DNA of 64,000 bases from Patescibacteria group bacterium (GCA_029210915.1 JARGGJ010000002.1:34025-98024); one strand, 5' to 3'. Counted from the first letter of the stretch, positions 14,792-24,209 are shown. Numbers and translations: made by a program. The notes: a model not told the origin generated them from the sequence alone.

Positions 14792-16603
14792 ATGTCTCAA
14801 CAATCAATCCGAAATTTCTGCATCATTGCCCACATAGATCACGGCAAATCCACACTCGCGGACCGTCTTTTGGAAGTTACGGGAACTATCGAGAAGCGTA
14901 AAATGAAAGAGCAATTATTGGATACCATGGATTTAGAGCGCGAGCGCGGTATTACCATCAAACTTCAACCGGCCCGCATGTCATACAAGTCCAAAGCCGG
15001 CGAAGAGTTTCAACTTAACCTCATCGACACTCCGGGGCACGTTGATTTTACCTACGAAGTCTCACGCTCACTCGCAGCCGTCGAAGGCGCAATCTTGCTC
15101 GTCGATTCCACTCAAGGTGTGCAAGCACAAACAATCGCCAACCTCTACCTCGCAATCGAGCAAAACCTCGCAATCATTCCGGTTCTCAACAAAACAGACC
15201 TACCCAACTCGGAAGTCGAGCGCCGTGCTGAAGAACTTATTAAGCTCATTGGTTGTAAACGCGAAGAGATTTTGTCCGTATCCGCCAAAACCGGAGTCGG
15301 CGTTCCCGAAATTCTCGAAAGAGTTGTAACCGAAGTTCCACCTCCACAGGGTAAAAAAGATGATCCTTTCCGTGCTGTTATCTTTGATTCCAAATACGAT
15401 GAGTTTAAGGGAGTTGTTGCCTATGTTCGAGTCGTCGATGGTGAATTGCAAAAAAACGAAGATGTCCACTTTATGGCTACAGGCCACTCGGGCGAAGCTT
15501 TGGAAATCGGTTCTCTAAAGCCGGCGTACTCACCGCAAGATTCTTTAAAGACAGGGGAGATTGGCTACATAGTCACCGGTTTAAAAGATATCGAAGCCGT
15601 CCGAGTCGGTGATACTGTGGTGTCTGATAAAGAAAAGCTGAATAAAGAAATCAAACCATTACCGGGTTACAAAGAAGTACGCCCAATGGTTTACGCCGGC
15701 ATCTTCCCATCCGAAGGCAATGAGTATGTTCGCCTTCGTGAGTCTTTGCTTAAACTCAAACTTTCCGACGCATCCCTTCAGTTCGATCCCGAGCACTCAA
15801 CCGCTTTAGGCTTTGGATTTCGTTGCGGATTTTTGGGCATTCTCCATCTCGAGATAATTAAAGAACGCTTGGAGCGCGAGCATAACATGGAGATTATCAC
15901 CACAACTCCATCGGTTGCCTACGAAGTTACTTTAACCAGCAATGAAGAAAAGGTTATCAAATCACCCTTGGAATACCCGGATTCCTCACGTTTAAAAGAA
16001 GCTCGTGAGCCTTGGGTTACAGTCGATATCGTTACGCCAACCGATTACCTGGGGGCAATAATGTCGCTCGTCTCCGACCGCCGTGGTGTTTACAAAAACA
16101 CCGAATATTTCGAAACCACACGCGCTGTTTTGCACTACGATATGCCGCTCTCATCGGTTATCGTTGATTTTCATGATAAACTAAAAAGCGCCACAGCCGG
16201 TTACGCATCTTTAAGTTACGAATTTTTGGAGTATCGCCCTGCCAAAATCGTCCGTCTCGACATCTTGGTAGCCGAAGAAGTTGTAGCCGCGCTCGCAACC
16301 CTCATCCACGAATCCGAAGCCTACCATCATGGTCGCTACGTAGTTGAAACTCTTAAAGAATCATTGCCGCGTCAGATGTTTGTTGTTAAAATTCAAGCAT
16401 CTGTTGGCGCCAAAGTCATCGCCTCCGAAAAACTCTCCGCTTACCGTAAAGATGTCCTTGCCAAACTCTACGGTGGCGACCGCACCCGCAAAGACAAGCT
16501 CTTAAAGAAACAGAAAAAAGGTAAAGAGCGTATGTTAAGCCAAGGTAAAGGCAGAGTCGAAATCCCCTCCGAGACATTTATTAAAGTTCTTCGCCGAAAC
16601 TAG
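14792..16603 (+). CDS. lepA: Elongation factor 4 (LepA)
   Basis: A 603-residue translational GTPase that acts on the ribosome (back-translocation or 30S biogenesis). The G domain has AHIDHGKST (residues 13-21), RGITIKLQ, DTPGHVDF and NKTDLP. The domain order matches EF-G-like factors, ending in the LepA-specific C-terminal domain with GGDRTRKDKLLKKQKKGK, the family signature. The length is standard. No Shine-Dalgarno is seen; the start follows the family D repeat directly. Confidence 0.96.
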   Translation: MSQQSIRNFCIIAHIDHGKSTLADRLLEVTGTIEKRKMKEQLLDTMDLERERGITIKLQPARMSYKSKAGEEFQLNLIDTPGHVDFTYEVSRSLAAVEGAILLVDSTQGVQAQTIANLYLAIEQNLAIIPVLNKTDLPNSEVERRAEELIKLIGCKREEILSVSAKTGVGVPEILERVVTEVPPPQGKKDDPFRAVIFDSKYDEFKGVVAYVRVVDGELQKNEDVHFMATGHSGEALEIGSLKPAYSPQDSLKTGEIGYIVTGLKDIEAVRVGDTVVSDKEKLNKEIKPLPGYKEVRPMVYAGIFPSEGNEYVRLRESLLKLKLSDASLQFDPEHSTALGFGFRCGFLGILHLEIIKERLEREHNMEIITTTPSVAYEVTLTSNEEKVIKSPLEYPDSSRLKEAREPWVTVDIVTPTDYLGAIMSLVSDRRGVYKNTEYFETTRAVLHYDMPLSSVIVDFHDKLKSATAGYASLSYEFLEYRPAKIVRLDILVAEEVVAALATLIHESEAYHHGRYVVETLKESLPRQMFVVKIQASVGAKVIASEKLSAYRKDVLAKLYGGDRTRKDKLLKKQKKGKERMLSQGKGRVEIPSETFIKVLRRN

Positions 16604-16641
16604 ACCTTGATTCGCTCGATTTACATGATTAGCTTGATTAT
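16604..16641. repeat. TTGATTCGCTCGATTTACATG spacer, family I
   Basis: CCTTGATTCGCTCGATTT and ACATGATTAGCTTGATTA, the complement of the family I words at 8812-8850 and 17012-17048. The last pair flanks the next gene in inverted orientation. Confidence 0.65.
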
Positions 16642-17013
16642 ATGTCGCATGAGGATATAACTCATAAAATTATCGGATGTGCAATGAGTGTACATCGGGA
16701 ACTTGGTAATGGTTTTCCGGAAGTTGTATATCAAAGAGCTTTAGCAATTGAATTGATGTTGCAAGATATAAAATTTGAAAAAGAAAAAATCCTACCGTTA
16801 ATATACAAAAACTACAAAGTAGGATCAAGAAGAGTAGACTTCTTTGTTGAAAAAGCAATAATGGTTGAATTAAAAGCTTTAACTCATTTGGAGGATGTGC
16901 ATTTGGCTCAAGCATTTAATTATTTAGAGGCATACAAGATGGAGGTTGGTTTATTAATAAATTTCGGTGGTAAAAGTCTTGAATTTAAAAGAGTACACAA
17001 AAAACTCAGATAA
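16642..17013 (+). CDS. GxxExxY protein (PD-(D/E)XK-like fold)
   Basis: A 123-residue protein of the widespread GxxExxY family. The name-giving motif is GFPEVVY (residues 24-30), preceded by the typical IIGCAMSVHRELG helix. Later VDFFVEKAIMVELKAL supplies the D and E-x-K that resemble a PD-(D/E)XK nuclease core. The family's function is not established. It stands alone behind lepA and is flanked on both sides by inverted family I repeats (16604-16641 and 17012-17048), which looks like an inserted unit. No signal peptide or membrane segment is present. Confidence 0.88.
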   Translation: MSHEDITHKIIGCAMSVHRELGNGFPEVVYQRALAIELMLQDIKFEKEKILPLIYKNYKVGSRRVDFFVEKAIMVELKALTHLEDVHLAQAFNYLEAYKMEVGLLINFGGKSLEFKRVHKKLR

Positions 17014-17048
17014 TCATGCTAATCAATTAATCAAGTTAATCAAGGTTT

Positions 17049-17147
17049 ATGAAGCCCAAGACTAAGAAAAAACTTTGGAAAGCATTCGTCACGGCCATAA
17101 TCGTGCTCATGATAATCGCACTGGTTTCACCGTTGATGTTTTTCTAA
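17049..17147 (+). CDS. 32-residue membrane peptide
   Basis: ATG 17049 opens a short frame, MKPKTKKKLWKAFVTAIIV and on to SPLMFF, stop TAA 17145-17147. A lysine-rich start is followed by one hydrophobic helix (about residues 12-32), the make-up of a small integral membrane protein. No Shine-Dalgarno is visible. Similar basic-plus-hydrophobic micro-proteins are common in CPR genomes, but I cannot name a family. Confidence 0.45.
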   Translation: MKPKTKKKLWKAFVTAIIVLMIIALVSPLMFF

Positions 17148-17152
17148 TACCA

Positions 17153-17228
17153 GTCGTAACGTCTTAACGTCATAAAGTCCTAACGTACATACCTCAACCA
17201 CCCCCGTTAAGACGTTATGACGTTAAGA
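17153..17228. repeat. Intergenic hairpin, family A
   Basis: CGTAACGTCTTAACGTC and ATAAAGTCCTAACGT on the left pair with GTTAAGACGTTATGACG on the right. Confidence 0.8.
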
Positions 17229-17291
17229 TTTGTGCCTATCGTAATTAGTCCACATGCAACTTTCTCGTCCACGTGATAGTGTAGTTTTGCT

Positions 17292-19112
17292 ATGCAGAAG
17301 CACTGGCAAATTATTGATGATTCAGGGGATAATGATACTGATCCAAGCATAAGTAATTTACATCCCGTAGCCATAAGAATGCTAAAGAGGCGCGGGTTAA
17401 ATACAGCCGAAGAGATCGATCATTTTTTAAATCCCGATTGGGAGCGTGATGTTCACGACCCGTTTTTATTTACCCAAATGCAACAAGCGGTGGATCGGAT
17501 CTTTGATGCAATCGAACGTGCTGAACACGTGGTAATCCACGGAGACTACGACGCCGACGGTGTAACCGGCTCAGTAGTCCTCGCCTCAACTCTGCAAATG
17601 CTCGCTGGTGCAAATTCGAAGCCAGGACCAAGTACCGAGGACTATGTACCAGGAGATGATTCTTCCAAATTCCTCAACGTCCTCCCGCTAACCGACACAG
17701 CGCTATCGCTGGATATCTACATCCCGCACCGCGAGCGCGAGGGTTACGGATTAAACATGGCAACCGTCGATCGCATCGCAGAACGAGGCACGCATCTTCT
17801 TATCACGGTAGATTGCGGTGTAGCGAACGCCGGGGAGATCGACGTGCTCAAAGAAAAGGGGATAGATACGATAGTTGTCGACCATCATCAATTTAACGAT
17901 AAAATACCGGATGCAATTTGTATCCACCCCAGCTTACCCGAGGAAACGTATCCTTTTAAAAATCTCGCCGCGGTTGGTGTGGCCTGGAAGGTTGCTCACG
18001 CACTCATTATCGAAGCAAGGAAAAGGGGAGTGGAAATCCCGGCCGGTTATGAAAAATGGCTTTTGGATTTAGTCTCAATCGCAACAGTCACAGATATCGT
18101 CCCGCTTGTCGGCGAAAACCGCACACTCGAAGTCTACGGCTTAAAAGTACTAAACAAACTGCGCCGGCCCGGGTTTCGTGCTTTGGTTAATATTGCCAAC
18201 TGGAAAAAGGGTGAGTTAGATTCAGAATCTGTCGGTTTTGTGCTTGGGCCGCGCATCAACGCAGCCGGGCGCATGGAGCATGCTTTTTTGGCTGTAGATC
18301 TTCTCTTGGAGCAAAATGAAAGTCGCGCCGCGTTAAAAGCCGCAAATCTGGAGGCTGTAAACAAATCTCGTCAAAAAGCTACCGAAATACTAATGAAAGA
18401 AGCGGAGCATTTCACTAAAACTCAAGATCAATACTCACTAATATTCGCTTGGTCCGAGAATTGGTCGCCATCGTTGGTTGGCCTTGCCGCCGGCAGATAT
18501 ACCGATAAATTCGGAAAACCCGCCGTTTTTGTTGGAAAACATGATGGTGTATGGATTGGTTCCGGGCGCTCTATTTTTGGCTATAATATTACCGAAGCTT
18601 TACATGAAGTTGGCGGCAATTTACTAACTCGCTTTGGCGGCCACGCGCAAGCCTGCGGATTCAGCCTGGACTCTGATGAAAATGTTCGCCTTTTTGCGGA
18701 TGTAATGCGCAATCACGCCGCCGAATTCTTAAGAGAGCAAGAATTAAAACCCATTTTAAAAATTGAAACTCAAATTGAACTTAAAGATCTGACCATGGAA
18801 TTTTTAGAAACCTTAAATCGCTTCGAGCCTTTTGGCGAGTCGAATCCCAAACCCATATTCATGACAGCAAATTTAACGGTTTTGGAATCCTCCATGGTTG
18901 GTGCTACCCAGAATCATGTTCGAGCTTTGGTGCAAGATAAATTCGGCAAACGTCAAAAAGTCATCGGTTTTTACAAAGCCGACCTAAAAGATATCTTTAA
19001 CCCGGGCAACCAAATCGATATTGTCTACGACATCAGCAAATCCGAATGGAACGGCCGTACCGAAATCCAATGCAAACTCATAGACGCGCGTAAGACATTA
19101 AATAACAAATAA
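17292..19112 (+). CDS. recJ: Single-stranded-DNA exonuclease RecJ
   Basis: A 606-residue 5'-3' ssDNA exonuclease of the DHH family, used in recombination and repair. Motif I is HGDYDADGVTG (residues 83-93), motif II DCG (174-176), and DHHQF (197-201) is the DHH motif; GGHAQACGFSL in the DHHA1 domain and the C-terminal OB-fold region (QDKFGKRQKVIGFYK) also fit. The stretch about residues 104-140 (ANSKPGPSTEDYVPGDDSS and on) is absent from typical RecJ, where YIPHR follows motif I after some 25 residues. Its DNA looks like word repeat. The enzyme should still fold because the extra lies in a surface loop. Confidence 0.95.
   Translation: MQKHWQIIDDSGDNDTDPSISNLHPVAIRMLKRRGLNTAEEIDHFLNPDWERDVHDPFLFTQMQQAVDRIFDAIERAEHVVIHGDYDADGVTGSVVLASTLQMLAGANSKPGPSTEDYVPGDDSSKFLNVLPLTDTALSLDIYIPHREREGYGLNMATVDRIAERGTHLLITVDCGVANAGEIDVLKEKGIDTIVVDHHQFNDKIPDAICIHPSLPEETYPFKNLAAVGVAWKVAHALIIEARKRGVEIPAGYEKWLLDLVSIATVTDIVPLVGENRTLEVYGLKVLNKLRRPGFRALVNIANWKKGELDSESVGFVLGPRINAAGRMEHAFLAVDLLLEQNESRAALKAANLEAVNKSRQKATEILMKEAEHFTKTQDQYSLIFAWSENWSPSLVGLAAGRYTDKFGKPAVFVGKHDGVWIGSGRSIFGYNITEALHEVGGNLLTRFGGHAQACGFSLDSDENVRLFADVMRNHAAEFLREQELKPILKIETQIELKDLTMEFLETLNRFEPFGESNPKPIFMTANLTVLESSMVGATQNHVRALVQDKFGKRQKVIGFYKADLKDIFNPGNQIDIVYDISKSEWNGRTEIQCKLIDARKTLNNK
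17620..17665. repeat. Probable word-repeat insertion in recJ
   Basis: CCAGGACCAAGTACCGAGG then ACTATGTACCAGG, loosely periodic (GTACC, AGGAC), encodes the extra low-complexity loop KPGPSTEDYVPGDDSS. It resembles family G words but is degenerate. Confidence 0.45.
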
Positions 19113-19233
19113 TAAATAACAAAGCGACACAATTAATTAAAAAATTACAAATAACAAATAACAAAGCGAGCGGATGGGATTTACTTTATTATTTATTATT
19201 TATTATTTATTATTTTGCGTAGCGATAGCGAAG
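19105..19233. repeat. AATAACAAATAATAAATAAC hairpin, family H type
   Basis: AAATAACAAATAATAAATAAC AAAGCG on the left and TTATTATTTATTATTTATT on the right, with a second AAATAACAAATAACAAAGCG in between. It begins inside the last codons of recJ and ends before rnhA. Confidence 0.7.
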
Positions 19234-19240
19234 CATAAGT

Positions 19241-19648
19241 ATGAACCTACAGATCTACACAGATGGCGGTGCCCGCGGAAATCCCGGGCCGGCAGGTATC
19301 GGAGTCGCCATAATCGACAAAGCAACCGGCGAAACTATCGCTGAAATCTCACAATATCTTGGTGAAACCACTAATAATCAAGCGGAATATCAAGCCGCAA
19401 TCGCCGGGCTCACCCGTGCTGTTGAGCTTGGTGCCAAATCCGTAGAAATAGTTGCCGATTCCGAGCTTTTGGTTCGCCAATGCCGCGGCCAATATAAAGT
19501 CAAAAACGCAGATCTCGCCAAGCGATTTTTAGAAGTCAAAAACTTAGAGACTCAACTCGGCGGACGTGTCACATACACCCACGTCAAACGCGAACTAAAC
19601 AAACAAGCAGACGCACTCGCAAACCGCGCTATGGACGCTAAAAAATAA
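19241..19648 (+). CDS. rnhA: Ribonuclease HI
   Basis: A 135-residue enzyme that cuts the RNA strand of RNA-DNA hybrids (primer removal, R-loops). Catalytic acids are Asp8 (IYTDGGARGNPG), Glu49 (NNQAEYQA), Asp73 (VADSELL) and Asp124 (KQADALANRA). The length is that of archaeal/Sto-type short RNase HI proteins, without the E. coli handle region. It is cytoplasmic. It follows recJ at about 130 nt across a repeat spacer, and no Shine-Dalgarno is evident. Confidence 0.95.
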   Translation: MNLQIYTDGGARGNPGPAGIGVAIIDKATGETIAEISQYLGETTNNQAEYQAAIAGLTRAVELGAKSVEIVADSELLVRQCRGQYKVKNADLAKRFLEVKNLETQLGGRVTYTHVKRELNKQADALANRAMDAKK

Positions 19649-19671
19649 CCAATCACCCATGAAGCACTAAG

Positions 19672-19832
19672 TATTAGTTTATAAAGTTCATAAAGTTCAT
19701 AAAGTGTATAAAACGAACCAACTCAGTAACTACTTTACAAACTTTACAAACTTTACAAACTGCATCTTTAGTTATTAGTTTGTTGATTATTTATTGATGA
19801 TTGGAGCTTGGGTATTGGTTATTGATGGCTAT
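19672..19832. repeat. Compound spacer: AAAGTTCATAAAG hairpin plus family H half
   Basis: 19677-19760 has TATAAAGTTCATAAAGTTC facing ACTTTACAAACTTTACAAAC around the loop CAACTCAGTAACTAC. 19783-19825 (TTGATTATTTATTGATG, GGAGCTTGGGTATTGG) is nearly identical to 60245-60287. Confidence 0.7.
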
Positions 19833-19856
19833 TAAGTCATCCACAGCCAGGTGATG

Positions 19857-19885
19857 ACCGCTTCCGGCGGTTTTTGTGGTATAAT
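19857..19885 (+). promoter_or_regulatory. Hairpin and -10 element before the pilus locus
   Basis: ACCGC-TTCCG-GCGGT plus TTTTT (19857-19875) is a compact terminator. Directly behind it TATAAT (19880-19885) ends 8 nt before the ATG at 19894, so the pilus operon mRNA may begin leaderless. No good -35 is seen because the hairpin occupies its place. Confidence 0.5.
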
Positions 19886-19893
19886 TTAGCCAA

Positions 19894-21993
19894 ATGCCCC
19901 CGAGAAAAACGAATCTCAAGAAAGCGAAAAATCGCAAGGCGCTTTATGATTACATGACGCCCGCATTTTGGCGCGCTCACTTTGCCGTTCCGGCAGGGAT
20001 TTTCTTTATTTCTCTTGGTATTGCACTTGGAATCGCGCACAGCACAACTCTTCAACCATACAGCGCGACAGCCACAACAGCCGACAACATTGTTGGCTGG
20101 GCATGGACCACGCACGTAGGTTGGTTTTCTTTAAACGATATAAACGCAGGTGCTTGCGGTACTCCTCCTTGCGGATCCTATGGAATCAATATCGATCCTG
20201 CAACATCCACTCAACCACACTGGAATCCGTCTATGTGGTCAGTGGGTTCGCATAGTTCGCCTCCGGATGCTCCAGATGCAACTGTAATCGGTCATGCGAT
20301 AAATGGTTTTGTTTGGTCTGATAATGTTGGTTTTATTTGTTTTGGTAATTCTTGCAATATTCCAGCATGTACCGGAACTTTCTACCCGGATCCACCAGGC
20401 GGAGAGTTTTATGCCTATGCAGAGCAAATAACAGGTACTAATACTGTCGAGGTCCATGGCTGGGCTGTAATTTGTAATCAAAAAGATGCCGGCTGGATAT
20501 CTCTCAACTGTAATGATCTGGGAGCTTGCGATGGTTCTGCCGGCTCCACTTATTACAAACTTGTATATAACCCGGTTACTCAAACATTCCACAATGCCGC
20601 AAACACCGGATCTCCTTTTGCCTGGAATGGTAATACCGATGGTTCGGGGATCGGTTATATCAACTTTTATATGTCCGCCTTGGGCATGCACCTAGATCCG
20701 GATCCCGAAGTTTGCACCGATAATATCGATAATAACTTAAACGGCGCTACCGATTGTTCGGACTCTGCTTGTGTTGGCACCCCCGCTTGTCCCGAAATTT
20801 GCGATAACGGCATCGATGATGACGCGGATACTTTGGTAGATTGCGCAGACCCTGATTGTGCTTGCACAGAGTCTATTTGTAATGATGGCGTAGATAATGA
20901 TTTCGATGGTCCTATAGATTGTGCCGATACGGATTGTTCCGCAAATCCTGTCTGTATGCCGGAAACAATTTGCGACGACAGTGTCGATAATGACAGCGAT
21001 GGAGATGTGGATTGTGCCGATTCTGATTGTGCCGGCGACCCGGTTTGTGTACCGCCTCAACCCCAATGTACCGATTTCCCCGCAGGCCCCAATCAAGCCG
21101 ATCAATGCTGTAACGATTTAAGTGATAATGGGACCGGTTTTGTAGATTGTTACGATAGCGATTGCCGATCCCTAGCCTCCGTATGTTCGGCATGGTTGCA
21201 AGTCTCTACCGGTAACATCTATGCAAATTTAGGTATCACGGGCACAAAGCCATCAGATCAAACAGGCTTATCAAATACAAAATGGTGCCTTCGCTCTGAT
21301 CAAACAATCGACTGGACGAGTGAAGAATCTTGCAAACAAGAAGGCGTTGGTAATATCGAACTTCCCTCCACCGAAACAAATTATCGCAATAAACTCGGAT
21401 TCTTGGATTTGGCTGGCATGCGAGTTAATAATCGCTATGCACCTGTTAAAAATATCGCAAACGCAGCCGGCATCCCAAATACATTAAATGGTACAATTTA
21501 TCATTACACGGGCTCCGGTGAATTTGTGCTTCCGGCTAAAACTTTCGCAAATGGCCTGGGAACAACCGGTAACGGCTCGGGCTTGTTATTAATCGAAGGT
21601 GCTGATCTGCGTATAATCGATAATATCGATTATTCAGCAACCGCGGTACAAAGCAGGCTTAAAAACTTGGCATCATTTGGTGTGGTTGTTGTTAAAAACG
21701 CTTTTGGCGCTGGTGGCAATATCTATATAGATCCAAATGTTACCAAGATTAGCGGTGTGTACTTCGCGGAGAGCAATATCTACACGGGAACTACGGGTTC
21801 GCCCCCGGATGATTATTTAGACATGGTCGGCATATTTATAGCTAATCAATTTAATCTGCAAAGAGATAATAATACTGACCCGGCTCGCCCGGCCGAGCGC
21901 ATTTTATTTGATGGCCGAGCCGTAGTTAACCCTCCACCCGGTCTTTCTGATATGAGCAAGTCATTACCGCGGGCAACCGAAGTATCATTTTAA
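19894..21993 (+). CDS. Large surface protein at the head of the pilus locus, with DNDxDGxxDCxDxDC repeats
   Basis: A 699-residue protein with a very basic N-terminus (PPRKTNLKKAKNRKA) and one membrane segment (about residues 30-50), so most is outside. Residues 60-260 carry repeated GWAWT-xx-VGWFSLN and VGFICFGN-like units. Residues about 270-420 hold five copies of a C-D-N-xx-D-N-D-x-D-G-xx-D-C-xDxDC motif, acidic and cysteine-paired, resembling the calcium-binding MopE-type repeat. The C-terminal part (VVVVKNAFGAGGNIYIDPN) looks like a beta-rich domain. It ends 6 nt before pilM, so it is part of the pilus operon; a tip adhesin or anchor is a fair guess, not shown. Confidence 0.8.
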   Translation: MPPRKTNLKKAKNRKALYDYMTPAFWRAHFAVPAGIFFISLGIALGIAHSTTLQPYSATATTADNIVGWAWTTHVGWFSLNDINAGACGTPPCGSYGINIDPATSTQPHWNPSMWSVGSHSSPPDAPDATVIGHAINGFVWSDNVGFICFGNSCNIPACTGTFYPDPPGGEFYAYAEQITGTNTVEVHGWAVICNQKDAGWISLNCNDLGACDGSAGSTYYKLVYNPVTQTFHNAANTGSPFAWNGNTDGSGIGYINFYMSALGMHLDPDPEVCTDNIDNNLNGATDCSDSACVGTPACPEICDNGIDDDADTLVDCADPDCACTESICNDGVDNDFDGPIDCADTDCSANPVCMPETICDDSVDNDSDGDVDCADSDCAGDPVCVPPQPQCTDFPAGPNQADQCCNDLSDNGTGFVDCYDSDCRSLASVCSAWLQVSTGNIYANLGITGTKPSDQTGLSNTKWCLRSDQTIDWTSEESCKQEGVGNIELPSTETNYRNKLGFLDLAGMRVNNRYAPVKNIANAAGIPNTLNGTIYHYTGSGEFVLPAKTFANGLGTTGNGSGLLLIEGADLRIIDNIDYSATAVQSRLKNLASFGVVVVKNAFGAGGNIYIDPNVTKISGVYFAESNIYTGTTGSPPDDYLDMVGIFIANQFNLQRDNNTDPARPAERILFDGRAVVNPPPGLSDMSKSLPRATEVSF

Positions 21994-21999
21994 ACAAAT

Positions 22000-23073
22000 A
22001 TGGGATTCTTTTCTAAAAAAACAACCAAAAATTTTATCGGCCTGGATCTGGGCCTTTCCGGTGTTAAACTTGTCGAGCTTGCAAACGATGGCGGGCATGC
22101 CAGGCTGGTAACCTACGCCTACTCCGACAGGCCGGTAGAAAGCTTCGATTCCATGTTCACGGACCGTCTCGATGAAACCGCAAAACTCATCAAAGACATG
22201 TTGTCGCAGGCTAAATGCACCACCAAAGATACCATTGCCGCGGTCCCTGTCTCATCCATCTTCACATCCATCATCTCAGTTCCTGCAAACAACGAAAAAG
22301 AGCTAAAAGAAGCGATTTTACTCCAAGCTCGAAAACTCATACCCGTACCACTCGAAGAAATCCAACTCGACAGCAAAGTAATCGAAGGCGCCTTTAAAAC
22401 AGAGGGGCAAAAGAAAGTCTCGCGAGTTCTTTTAACGGGCGCTCCAAAAAACTTGGTTAATCGCTACATCGAACTATTAAATAAACGTTGCGGTTTAAAC
22501 TTAATCTCGCTGGAAACCGAAACATTTGCTCAAATCCGTGCTTTAATCGGCAAAGACCGCTCCAGTATTATGATTATCGATATCGGATTTCACCGCACAA
22601 ACATATCTGTTGTAGATAAAGGAGTACCTTTTTTAAACAGATCAATCGCGGTAGGCGGAGATGGTATTACGCAATCCATATCGCAAATGTTGGGTATTCC
22701 TTATCAACAATCCGAAACAATGAAACGCGATATCCGCTCCATGGCCTCTTTCGCCCCATCCGGCGATCTCACACCCATGTTAGAGAGCCTAATGAAACCC
22801 ATCTTAAACGAAATCAAATATTCGTTCTCACTTTACCAAGGTCGGGGTGATGCCGGGGAACAGCGCAGGATTGATAAAATAATTTTAACCGGAGGTTCCG
22901 CATTATTACCAAGTTTAACCGATTTCTTAACCCAAACAATGAATGTAAACTCATTCCTGGGAGATCCCTGGGCGCGTGTTGTATACCCGCTCGACCTCCG
23001 CCCCATACTAGACGAGATAGGATCTCGATTCAGCGTTGCCATTGGCTGTGCCATGCGTGATATAACCGACTAA
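22000..23073 (+). CDS. pilM: Type IV pilus assembly protein PilM
   Basis: A 357-residue actin-like ATPase of the inner-membrane alignment complex. The N-terminus NFIGLDLGLSGVKLVEL is the phosphate-1 motif, IMIIDIGFHRTNISVV the phosphate-2 motif, and IILTGGSALLPSL the adenosine motif. There is no signal peptide. PilM sits in the cytoplasm and binds the N-terminal tail of PilN, which is the next gene 9 nt downstream. Order pilM-pilN-pilO is the conserved one. Confidence 0.94.
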   Translation: MGFFSKKTTKNFIGLDLGLSGVKLVELANDGGHARLVTYAYSDRPVESFDSMFTDRLDETAKLIKDMLSQAKCTTKDTIAAVPVSSIFTSIISVPANNEKELKEAILLQARKLIPVPLEEIQLDSKVIEGAFKTEGQKKVSRVLLTGAPKNLVNRYIELLNKRCGLNLISLETETFAQIRALIGKDRSSIMIIDIGFHRTNISVVDKGVPFLNRSIAVGGDGITQSISQMLGIPYQQSETMKRDIRSMASFAPSGDLTPMLESLMKPILNEIKYSFSLYQGRGDAGEQRRIDKIILTGGSALLPSLTDFLTQTMNVNSFLGDPWARVVYPLDLRPILDEIGSRFSVAIGCAMRDITD

Positions 23074-23082
23074 TTATTACTT

Positions 23083-24201
23083 ATGTCTGACATTTCATTC
23101 CTTCCTGCTTCCTTAAGGGAGCAAGAGGAAGAAATAAAACAAGATAGCTTAAAAACCTCATCAACCGGTGTGGTTAGTATGCATGTGCCCGAGGCCGAGG
23201 AGGAAGATGTGGAAATAATAGAAGTAGACGCCAGCGAGGTTGATGAAATGCTAATAGGCGAGCCGTTATATACCAGGCTTTATTACAAAGCCAGTCTTTT
23301 GGTTGATAGTCTAAAAGAGAAGTATTTGGCACCGCGCCCGCTCGAGCCCCCGGCCAAAACACCACCGCAATTCTTTAAACCATCAGCCAAGGGCGAGGCT
23401 GAAACCATAACCGCAACAGCCAAACCGGCAGAAAAATCAACAGGTAAACACGCCACAACGCCAATAGCAACATCAAAAACCTCTGTAGGCACAGCTCAAG
23501 CTAAACCGGGTGAGCCTGCAAAACCCGGCCAAAAATCATCGGCTCGCATACGTCCATCACTAAGCAAACCAAGAGTTGGCCGCAGGGTGCGCATTATTAA
23601 ACGTGTTAGAAAACCGGTCCATGTTAGCCTTTTAGACGAGCAGGTAATGAAAGATCTGCACATTAATATACCCAAGCGCCAGTTCACTTTGGTTTTTCTG
23701 GCAGTTTTATTTAGTGTTATTTTTGCCGGCGCTTACCTCTTGCTCGACCAAGCGATTGCACAGGCCATTACAAAACAAAACGAAATTCAATCAAATTTTA
23801 ATTCCTTAAGTCAAGAAATAAAAACAGAACAAGGAAAATGGAAATCATTCCAAGATCTCGAGCCTCGCTTAATCACACTGAGTGATTTACTCGATTCCCA
23901 TGTTTCGGCAAGCAGTGTCTTAAAATTTTTAGAAGAAAATACGCTTGTGGATGTTTCCTACGATTCTTTTATGATGACAGAAGATGGCCGTGTAAACCTT
24001 GGTGTAACAGCCTTAAATTTTAACACCGCCGCCCGCCAACTCCTCATCTTTGAAGAATCTCCCTACGTTGAATCCGCCGAGTCAAACGCTTTTTCACTTG
24101 CAGGCGTAGAGGGAGGGCAATACATAACTTTTCAACTTGTTATAGATTTAAAACCCGAGGCATTACGCTTTTATAAATCCAATAATCAAAAACAACAATA
24201 G
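23083..24201 (+). CDS. pilN: PilN-like pilus assembly protein with long cytoplasmic tail
   Basis: A 372-residue bitopic membrane protein. One membrane segment (about residues 203-225, FTLVFLAVLFSVIFAGAYLLL) is followed by a coiled coil (AITKQNEIQSNFNSLSQEIK) and a ferredoxin-like periplasmic domain, the PilN layout. The cytoplasmic part is about 200 residues, far longer than classical PilN: an N-terminal segment that should bind PilM (SDISFLPASLREQ), then a Pro/Ala/Lys-rich linker (TATAKPAEKSTGKHATT) and a basic patch RVRIIKRVRKP. The elongated tail is common in CPR loci. Assignment rests on topology and gene order. Confidence 0.82.
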   Translation: MSDISFLPASLREQEEEIKQDSLKTSSTGVVSMHVPEAEEEDVEIIEVDASEVDEMLIGEPLYTRLYYKASLLVDSLKEKYLAPRPLEPPAKTPPQFFKPSAKGEAETITATAKPAEKSTGKHATTPIATSKTSVGTAQAKPGEPAKPGQKSSARIRPSLSKPRVGRRVRIIKRVRKPVHVSLLDEQVMKDLHINIPKRQFTLVFLAVLFSVIFAGAYLLLDQAIAQAITKQNEIQSNFNSLSQEIKTEQGKWKSFQDLEPRLITLSDLLDSHVSASSVLKFLEENTLVDVSYDSFMMTEDGRVNLGVTALNFNTAARQLLIFEESPYVESAESNAFSLAGVEGGQYITFQLVIDLKPEALRFYKSNNQKQQ

Positions 24202-24209
24202 GGTTCTTT

